Source: Maylandia zebra (Eukaryota; Chordata; Actinopteri; Cichliformes; Cichlidae). From it: a DNA stretch of 64,000 bases. Positions 37,567 through 49,675 of the stretch are shown here, one piece after another. A model generated the notes under the pieces. It worked only from the letters and a program-made list of their open reading frames with translations. It did not search any database and was not told the origin of the DNA. Made by a program: the position numbers and the translations under genes. Positions within the stretch are counted from its first letter, which is position 1. Every line of letters begins with the position of its first letter. The stretch lies in the NCBI RefSeq assembly GCF_041146795.1, contig NC_135168.1, forward strand, positions 37,000,370 to 37,064,369, read 5' to 3'.

Positions 37567-37789
37567 TTACTTTTAGGTCCATAAGTATTTCAGCAGTGAT
37601 GTATTCTTTTTAATTTTGCGTTTGTACAGCAACATTTACACTTGGCCCTCTCAGCATGAGGCACTATATATTGAGATGGCTTTGATTTCTAAACCAGTAA
37701 CCAGTGAAGGTCTGATTTACAGCGAAATCCAGGGGAAACTACCCCCTAAAAAATAACTGTCTAAATACTTTTGGACATGACTGTATGTT
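37567..37789. mobile_element. Short Tc1-like MITE
   Basis: The left end (AGGTCCATAAGTATTTCAGC) and right end (complement of CATGTCCAAAAGTATTTAGA) form imperfect inverted repeats. About 220 bases long with no coding content. Confidence 0.5.
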
Positions 37790-40190
37790 AAAATTATTGG
37801 TATGATGGTGCATGATTGTTGACTTGTAATTTGTGTGTAAGGTAGAGACAGGACCATGAAGTCTAGACTCCACTAGTGGTGGTGGAGAAAGAGCACTGGC
37901 AAAAAAGTAGTCTGACAGACAGAGTGACAGAATAACAATAAAGAGGAAGCAGACACTGATTGCCTCTGAGGAAGCACTGAGAAGGTCACTGGACCAGAAT
38001 AGTGAGAATGAGGTAAGTCTGACACATGGGAAAGTGACAAAAAGAGTAGTCCAATTCTCTCAGAATAGTCCCAGCAGTGGAGGCAGAATTGAGGAAAGAC
38101 AGCATCCTCATTTAACTGACAAATAAACTCCTCAAACTGGGAGATTGCTTTCCCAAATTATACTTACAATAAGTACTTGTTGCTGAAAATCCGAGTGCAG
38201 GTCATTGTGACATTGCTGATTTACTTAAGAAAAAAATCCAAGAACTTTCACATCTATTGTCATCAAATTTGCCTGTGAGTTGATGCTGCTGCACCGTTAA
38301 TGGGAATAATCTGATCTTGAATCTTGTCCTTTCAGGAAATGAAGGTACATTCCACTCATGCAGATGCACTTAATCATAATGACGATATTTTCATTCTAAC
38401 AGCAGCCCAGGGACTCGTTTTATGTCCAAACATAATAGTTTTGGCACCAAACCTACCTTGATTATGACAAACCTCTTCTTGTACTTATTGTCTTTGTCTT
38501 AGGCTGTGAGGCAAAGACGTACAACCTGCTATTTTAAACGCCTCTGAACGGCAGCATCTGTTTCACGAGGAATCAAATCGGGCTGCTGATGGAGACACAG
38601 CTGATCCCTCACCCTTGGGGCTTGAATCGAAGAAAATGTTGGGTAAACACAACCCAAGCGAAATTGCGAGCAATGGATTTGGCTTAGGTAGTGTTTATCC
38701 ATCAATCTGTTTGGCTTACAATAAACCACAGAGGGTATTGTTCCGATACGGCTCCCTGTTGTGTAGAACAGAGCGGAGAATAAGATGCTCATCTCGTGAC
38801 CGCCATACAGAGAAAGACGGGAACCAGATGTAATCCACCCACACAAGATGGGCGGATGGCTGCTGAGATAAAAGTGCTTCATACCGGCGATGTTTCTATC
38901 TGAGGCTAACAACTGTGAAGAAAACATGTAAGCCTACATGGGGTGTCCGTCTATTCATTTTCTTGGCCTTTTATCCAACCAGGGCTGCAGTGGGGCTAGA
39001 GCAAATCCCTGCAGACACAGGGCGAAAGGATAGTTCCCCAGTCCATCACAAGGCTAACACGGAGAAACAGACGGACATTCACAGGTCAGTGCAGAGTCAT
39101 GTGAGCTGAGGTTTTTCATTGTCACCATCTTGGTGTTTTGAGACTGGAGTTAATGAGCAAACAGTGCTTCACACTTAGTAATCCAGAGACTATGCACACT
39201 CGTATGGTAGCTATTCATCAATCGCAAGGCCTGCCCTAAAGGGCACTCTCCTTTATCATCCCTTCTTCACAAACAGGAAACAAGATGAACATAATGTTAT
39301 GAAAAACAAAAAGAAAAATGGAAAAAAATATGACCAAACCCCCCCAGCATAAAACATCCAAGTCTAGGGACTCCAGGAAAGGTTTGAAAAAGTAATAAAA
39401 GGCCTTTATTTTACAGAGCTAGAGATATTAAAAATATACTGACTCGTATTGGCTTGTGCCTTCTTTGGGGTTTAGAGATAAGGAGAGGCAAACAGAGCAA
39501 TTATAGCTTCACTCACCACATGTGTACAACACTAATTACCCTGCATCATTTTCTTTGGTCTCTGGGGGCAATGGTAAGTACAGCATTTCTCCAGTCTTTA
39601 GGTGCAAAACGCAGGAAGTAAATAGCCCTGTGATAACAAGTCAAAAACACTTTAACCAAAGAGCAGAAACACAAGAAGTTCAAATCTATACACAATAAAA
39701 CATAACAAATATATTTATATCTGGTACTTTTAGGGTTGAATCACTCCCACGATGTGGTTTCATGCAGTGTTTTAGCCACAGAAGAATTCAGGTTACTAAT
39801 GCATAGTCAGACCTACATAAGAACAGCTATGAATGCACTGAGATGGTATATGTCATGAGTTGCAATAACAGTTTATGAAACTGGGGATAGGATTTTTTGT
39901 TGCTAAGCTACATCTGTGTCTGTTTACCTTTTTCCTACTACTAAGTGACATTACCACAGCAAAGCTACCTTTAGGCCGGTGTATCCAGCTTTCAGGTTTG
40001 GGAGGGGGAACATAATTCCTGTATATTTAATGTGCTGTTGCTTCAGAGGACCTGCTCTGTTGTGATATTAGTTCTTTGTTATTGTTTATACATTTAAACT
40101 TCTTGTGTTGGAACTTGTGTTAGAAAAGTGATTTTAACTGTCCATCGGGGGGGTATGTATTTCATGCTCACTATTGCCTCTAGACCAGGG
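37790..40190. other. Gene-free sequence with one GC-richer block
   Basis: No recognised gene. The block 38529-38927 is less AT-rich than the rest and open on both strands (132 codons minus, 72 codons plus), but neither product has a recognisable domain or convincing splice context. It could be conserved noncoding DNA. Confidence 0.4.
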
Positions 40191-40330
40191 GTGTCAAACA
40201 TAAGGACAGGGGCCCAGAATCGGCCTTTCAGAAACCCCAGCCCAGCCTCAGGATGGCTTTGAAAAAATGGGACATACATTTTGGGCTTTTAACTGCATTT
40301 TCCTATTGATACATGTCACTCATACTACAC
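40191..40330. mobile_element. Fragment of a hAT-type repeat end
   Basis: CAGGGGTGTCAAACATAAGG followed by GGGCCCAGAATCGGCC resembles the widespread vertebrate hAT end that begins CAGGGGTGTCAAAC. No matching right end is visible within 5 kb, so only a fragment is claimed. Confidence 0.4.
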
Positions 40331-43300
40331 CAAAATAATTCACTGATAGGTAAACAATTAAGTGACAGAAAAGTTCCTGTTCTTTTCACTATTTACTAAA
40401 AAACGTATGCTTTTACAATACGTTATAAAAAAGAAAAGGTACCAGGCAATGAGCTACCAGGACTTTCTTTGTATTTTTACACATTTTTACGGTTTAAGCC
40501 CAAAGAGTCGTGCTGGCAGATTTCTTTCTTTAATGCAGCAGCATTTCTTTATCATTTGAAAAAATGGAGAAGCTGACACTGCACTTCTTTGTCTTACAGT
40601 ATTTTAGGACATCTCAGGGTTTCAATGTGTAATTAAACGTCTTTATAGTGACAAAAAGGGGAGCTCACTGGTCTTTCCCTTAAGATCAAACTGGGCTGTA
40701 CGTGGCCATTGATATGAAATGAATTCAGCATTCTTGCTCTGTAGATTAAAGGAATTTTGCATGTAACTAGTGTTGCACACCATCCTATGTTTGTGTCGTT
40801 GTATCTCTGAATTGTGAAGAAGGCACAAGCCAGTATGCACTAGTGTATTTTTAATCTTGTTATCCATGCAATATAAAGGCCTTTTATCATGTTTTAAGAT
40901 TGACCTTGTTTTATGCTGTTTTTCAGTCATATTTTATTTATTTATTTATTTATTTTACCATTGCTCCCTTACACAAGCACTGGCAGTTTGAAGGACACCA
41001 GCCACGTCCTTTTTAGTTGATCAAAAGAAGAACAAAAAAAGTGATTTGTATGGTGTGATTTTAACATTACAGTTGCCACAGTTTTTTTCAGCAGGAAGAC
41101 CTAGTTGTGCTTCTTTGCGTGCGTGTGTGTGTCAGTGTAAAATTTGATTTTTGTGCAAAAAATGCTTTGGATAATCTCATAAATGGATGCATGTTAGGAA
41201 AGCATTCCTCTATTTGAGAACGAATATGACATAAAACACCATAAAAAAATAAAAAAATAAAGCAATCGTTCAAAAGATAAAGCTTTGGCTTTATCCATTT
41301 CCATACCGACTATGGCTTGCATTCCTTCATTTCAATTCATTAATAATCTACTAGCCTTTTGTCATATTGCTATCTCCTGTTTTCAGTTTCATGCTAAAAC
41401 CATCACTGGTTCAAGAATAACTCTTTTTAAGTTTTGACATTAAAAGGGGAAGTACAGCACTGCTCTCTGTTCCTCCCTCTTATTTCCCCCACTATGCATC
41501 CAGCTTGTCTGTTTTCCTGTTTTGACTTTTCCTGTCTCCACACTTTCCTGTTGAAAACTGCTGAACTGCAGTTTGTTTTGAGATGCAACATTTGTAGGAA
41601 CTGGCCAGATAGAAACAGGCTGCCGTTGTTCTTTCTCCTAAGCTCATGTATCTGTATGAAGGGAAAGTAAAAAAGAACAATCAGTATGTTCCTCTTGGGG
41701 TTTATCAGGCTTTGTAATGCTACAGTGATACTAGGGCAAATAGCGGTTGCAGATTGTGGCATGACCAGAATTATTGCAACTGTGTGCAATGAATGTGCCT
41801 TTGTAGCTTCAAAGATGAGGACCTGGCCTGTGATTATTCACAGTCAGTTGCCATCTTCAGAGCACATTCATATGAACTACTTAGATTCAGAGTAGTGACG
41901 TAGTAATTGCAGAATGACATAAGCGCTCTGCAGCCTTGCTTTAAAGTAGGAATATAATCAGAATACAACCAGTTGGCAACCATCTGATCTGAGTCTCCTG
42001 CTGCAAAGAGAAATCTGCTACTGATAAATTGTGCCCAATAGCTCAGACTGACTCAGATTGATTACAATGTCTTGGCAATCTGTCTGCATTCAAAAAATTT
42101 AGACAGAACATTTTGCAGACCTTTGTCATTCTGTCTGAGAGTGACTGCAGTCGGGCCAAATCAGATGCTGTTTCATATTTAACAAATGTAGGACTCTGGA
42201 TTCAGACTCAGCACACCAGGAATGTCTTGATGCATGCTCAATCATCCAGGTAAGGAAATCCCAAAATGTTGATTCTGTTCATGTGTAAGCAATGTTTCAT
42301 CATTCATCGAAGTGACTTCTTCAGTCTCGACTTTTTGACACACCAAGATGGAACTTGAGAGTTGGGACTCACTGCAGAAATGCAAAGAGAAGCACTGTAG
42401 GAGAGGCAGAATTTGAGGCTAAGGTAAGTATAAGCAGGTCTTTGAATTTTGCAGGTCAGTTTGTGCAGTTTTAATTGCAGGTGTCCAAGAGTGAGAAGGC
42501 AGGTGAGTTAAAACGATGTCCTTCTCTTTGTTGGTTCAGGATTCCAGACATGGATTCAGATTAAATTCCTCAAAGGAACAGGTTTCTCAACCTGAGCTTG
42601 AGCAGATCACTAGGAAGCTGTCAGAGACTTGGGGTTAGTGAACACTAGCAGATAACCATGTGACTGTTTACAACCATATATGTGAGAAGCACAAGCCAAA
42701 CAGGAAGACTCCACCCACAGGCAGATCCAGGGAGCACCTGCCTACATCACCACCTGAGACTCAGAAACGGATTCTTCGGACGGGCACAAGGGGAAAAAAC
42801 AATACAAAACCTCCAAACTGACTGGACCATAGCACCGTGATTCTTTGGTGATAGGCTGCCTCCCATCAGGCGACCTATGCAGTCACCTTGCAATCAAAAG
42901 TGGTCACTCAGAGATTCTTATTCACATGTAGGTTGTATCCTATTTTTACTCTAGTGTTACTGAGCCATAAGGCTGCTAGTCCTCAACTGTATATAAAGTC
43001 TCTAATTTTACTCTATTCAACAAAGACTTAAGTACATCCACCTTTATGTTTGACTGCAACTTCTGAGGCTGTGCCAAGGAACATGGTGCCAAATCTGTCA
43101 ACACAGTCTCTATGATAATAATTATAAACAGCCTACTCGCCAAGACAGTTTACAACTGCTGGCAGCTTGTGTTTACGTGTCTGTGGCTCCTCTGGTGTGA
43201 AGCAGAATGCTTGTGAATGCCGGCATTCTTGCTTTTAATTCGTTTCCTGGCAGAAATCATCTTGATGAAAGACTTCCTTTAAAAATAAGCTTCTCTATGC

Positions 43301-44829
43301 AACCTTTCCGCCAGAATAGAGAGCTAGTTAGCAGCCAGTGTAGTAGCAACGACACAGTGCGGGCGTATGTGTGTGCGTGTACAGTATGTGTGAAGTGAAT
43401 TGATTCAGCATTGCTAGCAGTGCAGTGCGGCACTGTGATGAATCACTGCAATTTGCGCAAGCCTGCAGAGGCGGCGATATCACAGACTATTAAAGCCAGC
43501 AGCCCTGCATTGATTACCATAGCAGGTAATTGCTTGGTGAAGATAAAATCAGTGCTAATCCGGCGATGTTGTCAGGTTTTGAAACAAGAAAAACTTTTGA
43601 TCTTCCCAGCGGGTATGTAAAAACTTGGTTATGCCAAAAAAGAGATAAGCTGAAGTGGACCAAATCAATTCCCACAGTGGGTTAATTGCTTTTCTGTGCA
43701 TGTCACACATTTTAACAGTGATGGGGGATTGTTTTTGTATTGATTCACTGCACAAGGAAGACTTTAATTTCCCCACACCTCTCTGGCAGCGCGGACACAC
43801 TGATGTTAGAGAATCCAATTATCGGGGCTTGCACCAAAACTACACTAAAACCGCAGGAGAAGTGTGACATGGAAATGACTGACACAATTCAATGGGCCTT
43901 TTGAAATTTTGAATGAGTCAAGATACAGATCAATAGATTATACAATGTCACATTCGCTGAGATAATAAACAGGTTTAGGAAAGCATGCGTCCACTGTACT
44001 CTGTGGAAGGACTTTTTCCTGGGAAATATGCGGCGTGAAAAGCTTGAAACACAATTCTGTGTCAGTACATGCAACACTGCATGCACCAATCCAACCCATG
44101 TTAAGTCTTGCAGTTATTCCAAATTAGGGGCTGCTTTTATTGATAAGTGGGTCTCAGCTAGTCTGCTGTGTGTCCACAAGGCATCACATCAGCTAATCTG
44201 AGTCACCGATGTACCGCTTGACAGTGTATCTGATGGGGTAAGTTATTATCTGACAAGTAGCATTGATGACTGTGTGTTTAACTGGACTAACTAACTGTCC
44301 AAGGTGTCTATGCTTCACCTTTGGTGACTGACATTTTAATAATTTAGATGTATGTTGTTTAACACTTTCTAGCAGGGTAGCTGTTTTTCTGCAGTACACC
44401 CAAATGCTACTTGCTATACAAGCTAGCTAGGATAAGCTGACAACTTGGGACTCTGCATTTGAGACAGAAATGACCACTACTTGTTTAAAAAAACAAAACA
44501 AAAGGAAGATGTCAAATCAAGGCTTCGAAACTACGATTCTAAAGTCAGTGGGTGATGACAATGGCTACAATGTTGATACTGGATGGAGAAAATGTGGAAA
44601 ATTAAGCATAAAACAGGCTAATGCATAATAAAATGACTGTTTCTGACAGTACAACAGAAGGACACTGTTTGCAGTGCAACACAACAAATTCAGCAAAGAG
44701 GATCGGGAGAATCACGCTGGAGGAAGTGATCACGTAAAATATTTTGAAAAAACAAAACAAAAACTGCTCTGCGTGCTTATAATCACATATGTCTGTGAAG
44801 GTTCTCAGTCATCCAGGTCATCGTAGTCA
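40331..44829. other. Gene-free sequence
   Basis: No credible exons. A (TTTA)n tract occurs at 40930-40957. The stretches 42240-42420 and 42660-42800 look repeat-derived but I cannot name them. The block 43200-43870 appears unique and is open in several short frames without domains. Confidence 0.4.
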
Positions 44830-45137
44830 AAGGAGCTTGCAAAGAAAAGCGTCTGGACTTCTTTAAGTTGCTTGAAGACGTTTCACCTCTCATCCGAGAA
44901 GCTTCTTCAGTTCTAAGGTCAAATGGTGGAGAGTCCCAGATATAAACCTAGTGGGAGTAACCCCCCACAGAGGGACAAAAGGACCCCCTTGTCCCTCTGT
45001 GGGGGGTCACTCCCACTAGGTTTATATCTGGGACTCTCCACCATTTGACCTTAGAACTGAAGAAGCTTCTCGGATGAGAGGTGAAACGTCTTCAAGCAAC
45101 TTAAAGAAGTCCAGACGCTTTTCTTTGCAAGCTCCTT
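44830..45137. repeat. Near-perfect palindrome, 149-bp arms
   Basis: Arms 44830-44978 and 44989-45137 are exact complements apart from one A/G difference in the inner part (GGGAGTAACCC versus GGGAGTGACCC), around a 10-base loop. Both carry GAAGCTTCTTCAGTTC and GACGTTTCACCTCTCATCC, a motif common in teleost repeats. It could be a foldback transposon or a head-to-head duplication of an interspersed repeat. Confidence 0.96.
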
Positions 45138-45510
45138 AATCACATGAATATTTCACCAGTAAGCAACACAGTGGGCAGGAGCTCCTCTTTTTGTTTTCGG
45201 GGTGAAGAAAGTAAAATTATATTTCACAGAGCTGCAAACCATCTGCATAGGAACTACTGGATAAAAGACATTTTAAAATTTAATGGTTTTAAGTTTGTAT
45301 TTTATGTTCCAGCATCAAAGTTTAATTGAAGTCTGAAGTCATGTTTTTCAACCAAAGTACAAGCATAAATATTGCATTATTATATTAAAGCAATATGAAA
45401 ATGGGCAGGTGAAAAACCTATAAAGGACTCATTAAATAAATAACACTGTCTAGGTTTCCAAAATTTAACTCAGTGCCTTTGTATATTCTGTCAGCAATGT
45501 TAAAATCATA

Positions 45511-46125
45511 GTTCAGTACAATTCAGTGCTATTTATATAGCCTTAAATCACAACAATGTTCACGGCATTTATATTGTAAGGTAAAGATCCAGCTAAAAAA
45601 ATACAGAGATAACCCCAACAATAAACAAGCAAGCACTTGGCCACAGTGGGGAGGAAAAAATCCCTTTTTAACAGGAAGAAACCTGTGGAAGAACCAGGCT
45701 CAGGGCGGAGCAGCCATCTGCTGTGACCAGCTGGGGGTGAAGGGAGGGAGACAGGAGCAAATATACACTGTGGAAGAGAGCCAGAGATTATTAATAATGA
45801 TTAAATGTAAAGTGGTGTATAAATGCATAGAGAGTGAAAAGAGCTGAGTGAAGAAGAAACACATCAGGGAAAGACCCAGGCAGCCTAGGCCTATGGCAGT
45901 GTAACCTACGGAGGATTCTGTGTCACCTGATCCACCTCTAACGAAAAGCTCTACTAAAAAGGAAACTTTTAAACCTAATCTTAAAGCAGAGACGGTGTCT
46001 GACTCCCAAACCCAACCAGGGAGATGGTTCCTGGGAAGAGGGGCATGAAAGCTGAAGGCTCTGTCTCCCATTCTACTTTTAAATACTCCACAAGGAAGCC
46101 TGCAGTCAGAGAGTGTAGTGCACTA
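45511..46125 (+). repeat. Dispersed teleost repeat, family A, copy 2 (longest)
   Basis: Shares CAAGCACTTGG, AACAGGAAGAAA and CCAGGCTCAGGG with the copy at 21281 and continues much further (CTGTCTCCCATTCTACTTTT near its right end). It is the longest family A copy here. The minus frame across it (45700-46071) reads the repeat and is not a gene. Confidence 0.85.
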
Positions 46126-47585
46126 ATTGGAAATAAATATATATGGTTGTAAACGGTCACATGGTATATATGAAATATATAGAAGCTACATATAGATATA
46201 TATCTATATATCACACTCTCTAAGGTCTATAGACATGTTGAACACAATAACACAATGTTGACACTTGTTAAAAACCCAACATACTCACATCTCCTGTGAA
46301 TGGTGCAAAGATGAGGAAATATAAATGGAGAAAAATGTTTTGCCAAATCGTGTGGAGAGCAGTGAAACTGTATTGCAAGCTGACTGTACATCATCAGTTT
46401 GTAAATGTGTAAAAGATACAAGAAGTCTACAGCCTCCAAGTTTCCATCAAGCACAGTAAACACTTGATGGAAGATGCACTTGGCATCTGTCTGGTCAGGG
46501 CACTCATATAACAGTTTAAACCATGCATTTTACAGATGGTACAAGGCACAGGGCTCGCCTTATCAGTAGTGAAAAGTTCCTTAAATGTTTGCGAAATCAA
46601 ACAATGACAAAACAAGCAAGCTTTTTAGTCCTTTTAATGTCTGCAGCACAAATGAACTTACAAACTTTGAGTGGTTTGTGTTGTTTGACTCCAATAAAAT
46701 TTAGCAAATTATGAAAACTGTGTAAGGAAAGAATTTGCATCCAGTTTTGATGACCGCTGTAATTTGCCCCCTGACTAAAATGTGGTATGACCCCCGAAAT
46801 GTAGATTGCTGCTGTGGTTATTACCATGAGAAACAAATGAGTTGGTCTGTTACAGTGCGCGCTTAATTATAGGCTGCAAAAGCTAAAAGCAAAATCTGGA
46901 ATGCATTCTCGCTTAGAGGTTTACAACAAAACAAAAGCTCTAAATGCATTTCTAACAATATGTGGAGGCTGATGGGTAGAAATTAGCATTTTGCTCTTTC
47001 AGCCCTCCATTAAAACCATTAATTCAGCCTTCCATTAATTGGTTGCATTCAGTGCTTTGAGTGTGATGGACTCTGATTAAATCTCAGTATTTCTGCCATG
47101 TTCTATTGGTGGTGTTTTTGAATTGAGTTCTTTCTGTACATTGTAATAGCCAGGGCCACAAGGGAGTGCACTCTCTCCGCTCACCTTGATGTGCCGAGAC
47201 AGAGATACAGCCACAGGCCATAATAGAGACTTCACAAGACTGTGTTAGAAAAATACACCAATGTGATGATCACTTCAAAGCCATCAGAGGACCTATACAT
47301 AATGGATGACACAAGAGCAGTCCGCTCTGAAGTGCATTGTTCTTCCCTCCCAATTAATTTAGAGGTAATTATTCCTTGGGCACCTTAATAAGATGAGAGG
47401 CCACCTGAGAGAGGATGCAGCTACTGCTGCTGGAATTAGAAAACCCAGCAAAGCCTTGATCACATGCCAGTCACTCGACTTTGGTTTGTTGTCCGTTTTG
47501 GTTTTTGTGGCACATTCAAGGAAATATTTCGACATAGGAAAAACATACTTTTTAAAAATTTCCAGTGTGTTAGTAAGAATAAATA
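46126..47585. other. Gene-free sequence
   Basis: No credible gene. An AT dinucleotide-rich palindromic tract lies at about 46185-46212. The region 46860-47340 is repeat-free by eye. Confidence 0.4.
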
Positions 47586-47589
47586 CAAG

Positions 47590-47705
47590 ATCCATCCATC
47601 CATCCATCCATCCATTCGCTTCCGCTTATCCTTTTTAGAGTCGCAGGGGGCACTGGCGCCTATCCCAGCTGTCATAGGGCGAGAGACGGAGTACACCAAG
47701 ATACA
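47590..47705 (+). repeat. (ATCC)n and attached LINE/SINE-type fish repeat
   Basis: Seven ATCC units are followed by CGCTTCCGCTTATCC, GTCGCAGGGGGCACTGG and GCCTATCCCAGCTGTCATAG. This is a very common teleost interspersed repeat; only this part is present. Confidence 0.7.
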
Positions 47706-47779
47706 AGATATAGATGAGAATTTATTAGAATATTTAATTTTAATTTTGAGTATTTTGCTGTTCAAACAGGGTAAATCTC

Positions 47780-49545
47780 ATTACATGCAAACACAATCAT
47801 TGGGACAATTGCTAACTTGTCAGGTCATTGCTAAAAAGGCTGGCTGTTCACAGAGTGTTGTAACAAAGCATATTAATGGAAAGTTAACTGGAAGGGAAAA
47901 GCGTGATAGGAAAAGATACGTGAGCAACAGGGCTGACCACAGCCTTGAGAGGATTGTCAAGAGGAGTGCTCGGGAGTGCTTCAAAAGACTGATGTCGGTA
48001 CATCATTCGGGAAAGGAGCTACAACTGTTGCATTCATAAAACATGGGGCGGTTGGAGCTCAGGAGGTAAAGCAGGATATCTATTAATGGGAAGGTTTGTG
48101 GTTCAATTTTTGCATTTCATTTGGAAATCAAGGTCCTAGAGCCCAGAGGAAGAGTTGAAAAGCACAGAATTCAAGATTTTTAAAGTCCAGTGTGAAGCTT
48201 TTGTATTCTGTGATAATTTGTCTGTGATAATTCCATCTGCTGGTGCTTGTGGTCGTGGTTGGTCCTCGATTTCTTTATGAAGTCCAAAGTTATCATGGCT
48301 TTCTGCCAGGGGATTTACAGTGCTCCATGCTTCTATCTGCTGAAAATCTTTCTGGAAATGCTGAATTCCTTGTCCGGCAGGACTTACCACCTGCACACAG
48401 TGCCAAAAGTACTACTAATTGTTATTCCTGAGCTTGATTAGCTAACTGACTGCCCTGACCTGAACCTCCTAGTGAAACTGTAGGTTGTTTTCAAGAAGAA
48501 ACTGAGAAATGCCAAACCCAACATAAAAACGAGGCTACTATCAAGCAACTTGGGCATCTGTAACACCTGAGCAGTACTACAAATGGTTTAAATCCAGTCT
48601 TCTTTTAACACCAGTCTGTAAACAGCATGGAAGTGAGGAGACCAGTGGCTCGACCTTTAGGTGAGGAATGTAATCTCATTTTTGTCATTATAGTATACTG
48701 CTCAACAGTCCTGGGTCTTCTTTGTTATGTTGTGGTGAAATCGCAGTCTGTATCCAGCTTTATAAGCATTATTATCTACATGAATGAACAGGAACAGTGG
48801 CCAGACCTCATTAACTGGCACAGCAGTCTCAGTCATGATGGCAAATACTACCCACTGCAAACACCACCGTCAGACAAGCAGAGAATTTAATTTAATTTAA
48901 TTCAGTTTTATTTGTACAGCCTCAGTTGCTTCAAGGTTCTTTATATTGTAAAGTAAAGATCCTACATTAATACAGAGAAAACAACAACAACTAGGCAATC
49001 CCCCAATACCAAGCACTTGGCGAGAGTTGAAAGGAAAAACTCCCCTTTAACAGGAAGAAACCAGGCTCAGGGACAGACAGTCGTCTGACATTAAATTGCT
49101 CCTCCACCTGTTCCTCTTTAGCATCACCTACTTTTCCAGGCTTTTGTTGTCTCTGTCCCAAAATATCTCAATTTAAAGATCTGATATGATTTGTATTGTT
49201 GCTTCTGTTCTATTGTGAATAACATGTTTATGATCTAAATATCATTGTATACTGTTTTTATTTACATTTCAACGTTCCTCCTTTTATAGAAATGGGGTTG
49301 CATAAATGTACATACTTTCCATTAGCTGGGTATATCTCTGTTTTAAAGCCTTTGGAAATATATAAATATAATAATTAAAAATATAACAAATAAATAATCT
49401 TGGGAAATATTCCAGTAATTTGAAGTCCAGTGCGAAGTTTCTGTAGTTTGTGAAATTCTGATTTTCATGAGTTATAAGCCATAATCATCGGAACATATGA
49501 AATATTTCACAAGCTGTATAATGGAGCAGTGCTAAAGCGCCCCCT
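47780..49545 (+). mobile_element. Degenerate Tc1/mariner transposon interrupted by a family A repeat
   Basis: From about 47790 the + strand frame resembles the N-terminal DNA-binding part of a Tc1 transposase (CQVIAKKAGCSQSVVTKHI, then SNRADHSLERIVKR). From 48180 to 48640 come sequence blocks typical of the DDE half (CACACAGTGCCAAAAGTAC, CTGACCTGAACCTCC, AACACCTGAGCAGTACTAC). A family A repeat is inserted at 48888-49090, and further transposon-like sequence resumes around 49400-49540. Frameshifts and stops are frequent. It could be two separate Tc1 copies side by side. Confidence 0.7.
48888..49090 (+). repeat. Dispersed teleost repeat, family A, copy 3
   Basis: Starts TTCAGTTTTATTTGTACAGC and contains CCAAGCACTTGG and AACAGGAAGAAACCAGGCTC. 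It is nested in the Tc1 remnant, so it probably came later. Confidence 0.8.
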
Positions 49546-49559
49546 CTGGTTATCCCCTC

Positions 49560-49675
49560 CCTCCCCGAGCCTGGTTCTGCTGGAGATTTTTTCCTGTTAA
49601 AAGGGAGTTTTTCCTCCCCACTCTCACCAAGTGCTTGCTCAGAGGGCTTTATGTGATTGTTGAATGTAAATATTA
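49560..49675 (-). repeat. Dispersed teleost repeat, family A, copy 4 (inverted)
   Basis: GAGCCTGGTTCTGC, TTTTTCCTGTTAAAAGGGAG and CCAAGTGCTTGCTC are the complements of the family A blocks. It lies only about 500 bases from copy 3 in opposite orientation. Confidence 0.8.

Noticed and set aside
38529..38927. 132-codon minus-strand frame as a host exon
   Set aside because: No domain, no convincing acceptor or donor, and frames of this length are expected by chance in a window this size. Kept only as a compositionally distinct block.
42385..42405. String AAGCACTGTAGGAG resembling mature miR-143
   Set aside because: The seed GAGATGA is not matched and no hairpin is evident around it.
45700..46071. 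123-codon minus-strand frame
   Set aside because: Lies entirely in repeat family A; its sequence recurs as part of the repeat.
49543..49557. AGCGCCCCCTCTGGT as a second CTCF site
   Set aside because: Only the core matches; spacing of the left half is off, and it borders a repeat copy.
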